NCBI GenBank assembly: GCA_964512485.1
Contig: CAZEHJ010000089.1
Coordinates: 1 to 12,358 of the forward strand
Length of the DNA stretch: 12,358 nucleotides
Direction: 5' to 3'
DNA from: CAZEHJ01 sp964512485
Lineage (GTDB): Bacteria > Bacteroidota > Rhodothermia > Rhodothermales > UBA10348
The first letter of the stretch is position 1. Every line of letters begins with the position of its first letter. Shown here piece after piece: positions 8,701 through 12,358 of the stretch. The notes beneath the pieces are model-generated. The model was given only the letters and a program-made list of their open reading frames with translations. It was not told where the DNA came from and ran no database searches. A program made the position numbers and the translations under genes.

Positions 8701-8845
8701 CAACATAATTGCAGCAGCGAAGGCAATTAACGAACTTATGCCAATTGTCGATGTCGATGATTTGCCAAAGACTCACACTGCCTTTGAGGTGTTGATTAAA
8801 GCTGGAGAAAAGGCCGAGAGAAAGCAGAAGGAGGACATAAAATGA
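5753..8845 (+). CDS. Large protein with split winged helix and HEPN-like RNase motif
   Basis: A 1030-aa protein that I do not recognise as a named family. Residues 53-100 look like the helical part of a winged helix (EKYTLRAFNEIPGVSAAEIADRLGL). A charged coiled coil follows (about 107-150), and LTTRGKKHLAEG (177-188) reads like the missing wing, so the coiled coil appears inserted in the domain. The middle (about 200-600) is mixed alpha/beta with no motif I can name. At about 625-715 a helical segment contains GLRREGIIN and then RNAFSH (682-687). This is the R-N-x3-H pattern of HEPN ribonucleases, followed by a long helix ending VIALMRELLEIG; the arrangement resembles DUF4145-type HEPN domains. 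The C-terminal 300 aa are mostly helical. HEPN proteins commonly act as RNA-cleaving toxins in defence; activity here is inferred from R682, N683 and H687 only. The gene starts inside the helicase gene and ends in an ATGA overlap with the coiled-coil gene. Being a CDS is certain; the HEPN call is moderate. Confidence 0.75.
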   Translation: MAAICSEEARQALDLITPRSQPGVSPIHVLDASWPMQRCAVEAQLSRKRDLTLLEKYTLRAFNEIPGVSAAEIADRLGLKEPELIDETLLALQNAEAIESSIAVDSSEEIAEAREELRLLEDKMNANAFRGAVQRNMEKKRDILRQKIAKSESSRGLSLRDRISKVFERLMKFTAKLTTRGKKHLAEGTITEPTKKEIFDFSRSLGNGTVMMTKGHGFKPADLMGAANNWVPLKDVKRHLANPSERDVTDALRAGGELEGELVIQSLTPQNDPNQIEYLDICITLSISHEDDSARFYVHLRGGGVRLKWIEEFVNSDPNLEKDILSKFKDLMPSLKNSTTAQASKAKPLVHINRLLINEIESGSKSLVVLNRPKDLLKLVDGSASLERLLEDRTSVDLDHQRKNWKLESEETPLKFSLPLGGSTLPTGSISTKWGSIHPAIAIVNGQNSNLSIELPVLVYSEELGKLNVSEIETRLRKEIDAKSCFLLTRSESDFSKWIQEEIAEVTEVEDVAEIFSSANELAKGTGIDVERTLFESLFLTRNDLFTDMIPACERLVSALSDEEGLEQGGWRYVEPHIQQTILNASLSETGTGELANVWQLHNSGKKQLAWEDAARLEDAYFGHCTLTKFEALRYFEDIIKEMAEVRDISTETVWISVDGLRREGIINSKLQEDATLVRKDRNAFSHTAEVKADLEYTLRVIALMRELLEIGVKRTGALWGDPTDQDWNQTLTEQQILDYLSGSINTVQRAQDEGRSCRGSVWTGAIRYGMPTVFDDLPMDLITALHEAPEMHHEPQFNDLIEIIVENSLDRWIEGLQKPDKLEVTPDVQGIVDRFATMGMVDVGSDIVAKFLAGVEKPTSIETLVEELDNSTSLGSAISIENLRTRWKRAIKDKSFMVDLKDLTDIKVKSMESLGKNTVEDLFRVAVNNTMDVIEGGDAGSVKAVCGSIVSLMGMNKIWDKVIKNKDGLIGARCTEKMRAGDNIIAAAKAINELMPIVDVDDLPKTHTAFEVLIKAGEKAERKQKEDIK
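8828..8834 (+). promoter_or_regulatory. Strong Shine-Dalgarno site of the coiled-coil gene
   Basis: AAGGAGG, a near-full complement to the 16S rRNA tail, lies 7 bases before ATG 8842 and inside the last codons of the preceding gene. It is the best ribosome-binding site in the window, suggesting that the coiled-coil protein is made in comparatively large amount. Confidence 0.75.
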
Positions 8846-9771
8846 GTTCAGCAGGTAGAGTTCCCGCATGGGTTATTGAAAAGCAACGTTTGGAGATGGA
8901 GCGAAAGCGGGAGGCTGAACGTAGGCAAAGAGTTCGACAGCAGATTGCTGAGATGAGTCAACAAATTCAGAGTGAGATTACCGAAATCGTCAGTTCAGGA
9001 CAATCTGCATGGGCATCGGAGGAGATGGAAACTATTTTTCAAGTCCTGAAGCAAACTGAATCTATTGATGAAGGCGACGTTGATGACATGCTGAAGCGAG
9101 TCTCAGAATCACGAGCGCAACTCAGTCAAATTGGTTCATTGGCTGAATCGCGAATGAAGGAGAAGAAAATGGCACTCAATCTAAGAATGAGTCAGATTGA
9201 GGGGTTGTTAATTGAATTGAAAGCCATTCGTGTGGAGTTGGACAAAGAAGAAAATCAGAGAGATTTTCGAATCCTTATCTCAAGTGTTGAGGACATGGTA
9301 GATCAAGCCCGAAACAAGAACGATGCTGAGATTCAACAATTCATCGACCAATCTCGCCTAAAGGCAGAAGAGATTCGAGCGGCTGACAATGCAGCCGTTG
9401 TTCAGGAAGAGTTGCGGCGACATATCATATCCTCACTCATCAATAGCATGAATGAATTGGGTTTCATCGTCGGTAAACCAAAATTAGTGAAGGAATCCGG
9501 ACGTGTTGCTGTGATTGGAAAGTTGTCATCTGGCCGCATGGTTCGATTTGATGTCGCCGAACAAGGTGAGATGCAGTTCGATATGGAGGGATTCTCCGAA
9601 CGAAAATGCGCTGATCATTTGGACGAGGTTTTGGCTAAACTTGAGGAGAATTTCGGGGTTGAAACAGGGCCTATACAGCATAATTGGAAGAATCCAGATC
9701 GGATATCGAAGGGTAGCAAAGGATTTCCAACAGGTGGAAATACCCGAACCATGGGGGGCGGACAAGGATGA
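8842..9771 (+). CDS. Coiled-coil protein with small C-terminal alpha/beta domain
   Basis: A 309-aa predicted structural or adaptor protein. Residues about 10-50 are a very charged helix (KQRLEMERKREAERRQRVRQ), and about 60-190 are further long helices with heptad-like spacing. From about 195 a helix (HIISSLINSMNELGFIV) leads into a compact strand-rich domain with VAVIGKLSSGRMVRFDV (222-238), then MEGFSERKCADHLDEVLAKL (248-267) and FGV (271-273). That last stretch resembles by eye the GF-x-G-x-x-C pattern of small DUF2997-type proteins found beside AAA ATPases; this is a hint, not an assignment. The last 20 residues are flexible and glycine-rich (TRTMGGGQG at the end). No membrane segment or signal peptide is seen. 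Both ends form four-base ATGA overlaps with neighbours, so it is very likely made together with the HEPN-like and AAA+ proteins and may connect them. Confidence 0.8.
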   Translation: MSSAGRVPAWVIEKQRLEMERKREAERRQRVRQQIAEMSQQIQSEITEIVSSGQSAWASEEMETIFQVLKQTESIDEGDVDDMLKRVSESRAQLSQIGSLAESRMKEKKMALNLRMSQIEGLLIELKAIRVELDKEENQRDFRILISSVEDMVDQARNKNDAEIQQFIDQSRLKAEEIRAADNAAVVQEELRRHIISSLINSMNELGFIVGKPKLVKESGRVAVIGKLSSGRMVRFDVAEQGEMQFDMEGFSERKCADHLDEVLAKLEENFGVETGPIQHNWKNPDRISKGSKGFPTGGNTRTMGGGQG

Positions 9772-11609
9772 TGGAATGGCAGAAAACAATTGTACGAGAA
9801 TCTGGTTTCAGACGTTGTCTTATTTTGTATGGTAATGTTCGCGATCTCTGGCCAACCTCAGATGGGCGAAATCTCCGACTTTCACAACTGATTACGGAAT
9901 CCCTTTCTGATTCATTCTCAATTCAAGGGACATGGGATAGTATCGATGGGTTGTCGTTCCCAAATTCATCTCAACTCACCGCGTTCAACGATCAGATTGA
10001 GTTGACGGCAAATGTTGAGGAAGAGGGTGAAGAATACGACTTCGGTGGGGATTCAAGTGCTAATGTTGGTTCCGAAGTAGATTGCGTCAGTGCTCCCATC
10101 AAATATCGAGATCCATTGCTGGCTTTCCCCTCTATGCGACAGGTTCTCACTTCACCTTCATCCACTCGATCGATGTTCATCATTGATTGGAGCGAACATC
10201 TTCTGACCACAGCGAATCAGCAGGATGCTGATGAGAGAGCGCAATTGACCAATCTAGCCAAGGCAATCACAGAACAACCTCCAACCCAATTGAGTTCAAC
10301 GGCATTTAACGCGCCAACCGGACTGCTTGTGATTATCACGCCGACGCTTGGGACGCTGCCACCCAGGTTCTACAATCATGACAGTCGGGTTCAAATCATC
10401 AATGTTCCAACTCCTGATTTGGCATCGCGAAGGAATTCAATAAGTAAAATGAGCCGAGATTTCATTCTCCGTGATTCAACTACGGAGAAGGATTCTCTGA
10501 ATTTACTAGCTGAAATCAGTGATGGGATGTCCATGGTGGATATTCGAAACATGGCTGCTCTCTCTCGACAAAGTGTGACGCCCATGGGAATCGATGATTT
10601 GGTGAATCTATACAGATTCGGTGAGAAAGAGTCACCTTGGACCCAATTAGACGAGGGGAAGGTTGCCATCGCCAGCGAATTGATTCGAAAGCGTGTCAAA
10701 GGACAGGATGAGGCAGTCGAACGTGTGGTGACCATGATTATTCGTGCCTTCCTCGGTCTAGCTGGAGTCCAGCATTCACGACAGATGACCAAACCCAAAG
10801 GTACCCTCTTCTTTGTCGGTCCAACTGGCGTCGGAAAAACAGAACTAGCCAAGTCTATCGCGGAATTCATTTTTGGAGATGAGAGCAACTGCATTCGCTT
10901 TGATATGTCTGAATTCAGCCAAGAGCATGCAGATCAGAGATTGATTGGGGCCCCGCCCGGTTACGTTGGATTCGAAGAGGGGGGCCAACTAACAAATGCA
11001 GTCGCAGAGAAGCCGTTCAGTGTCTTACTGTTTGATGAAATAGAGAAGGCACATCCTCGTGTTCTAGACAAGTTTCTACAGATTCTTGAGGATGGGCGGT
11101 TGACTGATGGTCGAGGACAGACTGTTCACTTTTCTGAGACTGTAATCATTTTCACATCCAACATCGGTGCAAGTGATGCAGATTCCAACAAAAACCATGA
11201 CGAAATCAAGGCTCATTTCATGGCAGCTGTTCAAGGACATTTCAATGACACATTGGGTCGACCTGAACTATTGAATCGATTCGGTGACAACATCATAGTC
11301 TTTGATTTTATCAAAGATCCAGAGATTCGTTCTAAGATTATGGAGGCAAAACTCAGTGGGGTACGTCAGCATCTTGAAGAAAACTTCAACTTGAAACTAG
11401 AGATTGATGATGCACATGTACAGAATCTGGTGAGTATGGGTAAGGTCGGTCACGGCGGCCGCGGTCTAATCAATGTCATTGAAAGAGAGGTTGTGAACCC
11501 GATGAGTCTGTACCTCTTTGAACACTTACACCAGATAGGTGGCCGCCAACTAATACTGTTTATCGATCGAGCAGAGGATGGAGGCAGCCGCTTCACACTA
11601 AAGGAGTGA
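9768..11609 (+). CDS. ClpB-type AAA+ ATPase with degenerate first domain
   Basis: A 613-aa AAA+ unfoldase or remodelling ATPase. Residues about 315-600 match the second ATPase module of ClpA/ClpB: Walker A GPTGVGKT (351-358), pore loop GAPPGYVG (394-401), Walker B LLFDEIEKAHP (420-430), sensor 1 FTSN (462-465), arginine finger R504 in PELLNRF, and sensor 2 GHGGRGL with R565. All catalytic residues are present. Residues 1-290 resemble a first ATPase-like domain (LYGNVRD near 20; MFIIDWS; LLVIITPTLGTLPPRFY), but no Walker A is visible, so this half is probably non-hydrolysing. The Clp N-domain, ClpB middle domain and a ClpP-docking IGF/IGL loop are not seen, and no protease is encoded nearby. 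The family usually has 750-860 aa, so this is a short variant. The start overlaps the stop of the coiled-coil gene (ATGA); a second ATG follows at 9771. It probably threads or remodels a partner from the same operon (inference). Confidence 0.92.
   Translation: MMEWQKTIVRESGFRRCLILYGNVRDLWPTSDGRNLRLSQLITESLSDSFSIQGTWDSIDGLSFPNSSQLTAFNDQIELTANVEEEGEEYDFGGDSSANVGSEVDCVSAPIKYRDPLLAFPSMRQVLTSPSSTRSMFIIDWSEHLLTTANQQDADERAQLTNLAKAITEQPPTQLSSTAFNAPTGLLVIITPTLGTLPPRFYNHDSRVQIINVPTPDLASRRNSISKMSRDFILRDSTTEKDSLNLLAEISDGMSMVDIRNMAALSRQSVTPMGIDDLVNLYRFGEKESPWTQLDEGKVAIASELIRKRVKGQDEAVERVVTMIIRAFLGLAGVQHSRQMTKPKGTLFFVGPTGVGKTELAKSIAEFIFGDESNCIRFDMSEFSQEHADQRLIGAPPGYVGFEEGGQLTNAVAEKPFSVLLFDEIEKAHPRVLDKFLQILEDGRLTDGRGQTVHFSETVIIFTSNIGASDADSNKNHDEIKAHFMAAVQGHFNDTLGRPELLNRFGDNIIVFDFIKDPEIRSKIMEAKLSGVRQHLEENFNLKLEIDDAHVQNLVSMGKVGHGGRGLINVIEREVVNPMSLYLFEHLHQIGGRQLILFIDRAEDGGSRFTLKE
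11602..11606 (+). promoter_or_regulatory. Shine-Dalgarno site that favours TTG 11615 as start
   Basis: AGGAG lies 8 bases before TTG 11615. The first possible start, GTG 11606, overlaps this site and so could not use it. The site sits on the final codons of the AAA+ gene. Confidence 0.6.
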
Positions 11610-11614
11610 GTTTC

Positions 11615-12235
11615 TTGTCCGATGATGTCTATCTGAATGTTGCCATGACCATGCCCAGAAGTGTGGCCAACGGCCCTGGGGAGCGGGCTGTAATATGGGT
11701 ACAGGGGTGTACAATCGGGTGTCCCGGGTGTTACAATGCTTTCACACACCCCCACAAAATTGAAACTCTCGCATCACCCGAGAAACTTGCAGATTGGATA
11801 AATTCAATCCAAGGGATTGAGGGTATCACTTTCAGTGGAGGAGAACCCTTTGAACAAGCTGAAGCCATTGCTGAAGTCGTCAATTTAGTGAATTCAACTA
11901 GAGAGGAGGCGCTCTCGGTCTTCATCTTTACAGGATTTGAAATTGAGACACTCCAAGAGAGTTCGATTCCAGCAGTACAACGTCTTCTATCTCTTGTCGA
12001 TATGTTGTCAGCGGGACCCTTCTTGTTAGAACAGCGTGATACGAATTTACTTTGGCGAGGATCAAAGAATCAACAATTGATTTATCTGTCGGAAAGATAC
12101 TCCCACTCTGAAGAAGAAAAATGGAGGGTGGATTCTCCAGTCGAGGAACTCATTCTCAATGTTGATTTGATTCAGCGAACAGGCTTTGCAGGGCCACGTG
12201 GTGACTTGGTTAAAGCGTTTGAAGCAATCGAATGA
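11615..12235 (+). CDS. NrdG-like single-domain radical SAM protein
   Basis: A 206-aa predicted iron-sulfur enzyme of the glycyl-radical-activase type (NrdG/PflA-like, 4Fe-4S single cluster). WVQGCTIGCPGCYNAFT (28-44) has the C-x3-C-x2-C cluster ligands C32, C36 and C39. FSGGEPFEQ (73-81) is the SAM-binding GGEP motif, and RGSKNQQ near 147-153 matches the RGS-NQ segment of NrdG. The family reductively cleaves S-adenosylmethionine to a 5'-deoxyadenosyl radical. NrdG uses it to put a glycyl radical on anaerobic ribonucleotide reductase, but no such reductase is encoded here. The substrate is therefore unknown and may be a protein of this operon or a nucleotide. Start TTG 11615 is chosen for its Shine-Dalgarno spacing and the natural sequence MSDDVYLN; GTG 11606 would add three residues. 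It is the last gene of the coupled set. Confidence 0.88.
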   Translation: MSDDVYLNVAMTMPRSVANGPGERAVIWVQGCTIGCPGCYNAFTHPHKIETLASPEKLADWINSIQGIEGITFSGGEPFEQAEAIAEVVNLVNSTREEALSVFIFTGFEIETLQESSIPAVQRLLSLVDMLSAGPFLLEQRDTNLLWRGSKNQQLIYLSERYSHSEEEKWRVDSPVEELILNVDLIQRTGFAGPRGDLVKAFEAIE

Positions 12236-12240
12236 CTATG

Positions 12241-12262
12241 TTGCATGATGCAATAAATTTTT
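12241..12262 (+). terminator. Terminator-like palindrome and T-run after the operon
   Basis: TTGCATGATGCAA (12241-12253) is a perfect 6-1-6 palindrome starting 6 bases after the last stop codon, followed closely by a run of five T at 12258-12262. A second pair, GCAATAA (12250-12256) and TTATTGC (12271-12277), overlaps it. The stem is short, so as a factor-independent bacterial terminator it would be weak; archaeal termination needs mainly the T-run. The rest of the spacer to the window edge shows nothing else I can support. Confidence 0.4.
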
Positions 12263-12358
12263 GATGTTTATTATTGCTGAAATAAATGGTTCATCAAGTT
12301 AACTTTTCACGGAATCATCAATAGGTATCTTCCCCACGACCACTCGGTAATAGCCATG

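Noticed and set aside
8239..8706. 155-codon minus-strand open frame opposite the HEPN-like gene
   Set aside because: The plus-strand frame is a continuous 1030-aa coding region with the expected Shine-Dalgarno site and overlaps. The minus-strand translation is serine/threonine-rich with no recognisable motif.
10391..10894. 167-codon minus-strand open frame opposite the AAA+ gene
   Set aside because: It is antisense to conserved Walker A and flanking codons of the ClpB-type module; the translation has no family resemblance.
9768..12235. AAA+ plus radical SAM pair as a Clp protease and anaerobic ribonucleotide reductase remnant
   Set aside because: No ClpP-binding loop, no protease and no NrdD are present, and both genes are intact and coupled to the helicase cassette.
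12299..12358. Minus-strand open frame of 19 codons running off the window end, as the C-terminus of a convergent gene
   Set aside because: The translation (GYYRVVVGKIPIDDSVKS before TAA) looks plausible, but an open stretch this short is expected by chance; neighbouring sequence is needed.
1..12358. CRISPR array, tRNA or insertion sequence
   Set aside because: No regularly spaced repeats, cloverleaf-like segments, transposase motifs or terminal inverted repeats were seen; intergenic space totals only about 300 bases.

Overview
The window is a compact, plus-strand, seven-gene accessory locus. My best guess for the host is an archaeon, with limited confidence. The lead gene is a CARF-winged-helix regulator of a type common in archaea, the spacer before the second gene has a TATA-like box rather than a clear bacterial promoter, and base composition is moderate. 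Shine-Dalgarno sites are strong and most genes overlap, so a bacterial host cannot be excluded from this sequence alone. No tRNA, rRNA, CRISPR array, insertion sequence or integrase is visible.

Layout: (1) 36-824, a CARF-wHTH ligand-sensing regulator. (2) 825-948, a 124-base spacer with a 10+6+10 dyad, a TATA-like box abutting it and a 10-bp tandem repeat; this is the only obvious control region. (3) 949-1812, a divergent DHH-phosphoesterase-like protein. (4) 1837-5772, a giant SF1 (UPF1/Dna2-like) helicase with a coiled-coil insert carrying a UVR motif. (5) 5753-8845, a 1030-aa unrecognised protein with a split N-terminal winged helix and an internal HEPN-like segment with the RNase signature RNAFSH. 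(6) 8842-9771, a coiled-coil adaptor with a small C-terminal alpha/beta domain. (7) 9768-11609, a ClpB-type AAA+ unfoldase with a degenerate first ATPase-like region. (8) 11615-12235, an NrdG-like single-domain radical SAM protein. The last 123 bases hold a terminator-like element and no supported gene.

Genes 3-7 (helicase, HEPN protein, coiled coil, AAA+, radical SAM) overlap by 4 to 20 bases or abut with Shine-Dalgarno sites inside the preceding gene, so they look like one translationally coupled machine. Working model (inference): the CARF protein senses a nucleotide second messenger and controls the operon from the dyad; the DHH-like protein may degrade that messenger or short oligonucleotides; the helicase recognises or remodels foreign nucleic acid; the HEPN protein is the candidate toxic RNase; the AAA+ protein remodels or activates the complex through the coiled-coil adaptor; and the radical SAM protein modifies a component or a nucleotide. 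I do not recognise this combination as one of the commonly named antivirus systems (CRISPR-Cas, BREX, DISARM, Zorya, Druantia, CBASS, Wadjet), so it is a reasonable candidate for an undescribed or little-described defence system.

Two points limit the annotation. About 160 bases of the helicase gene (2642-2802) read more like protein in a shifted frame, suggesting a pair of compensating one-base indels at A-runs. Several family calls (HEPN, DHH) also rest on short motifs read by eye.
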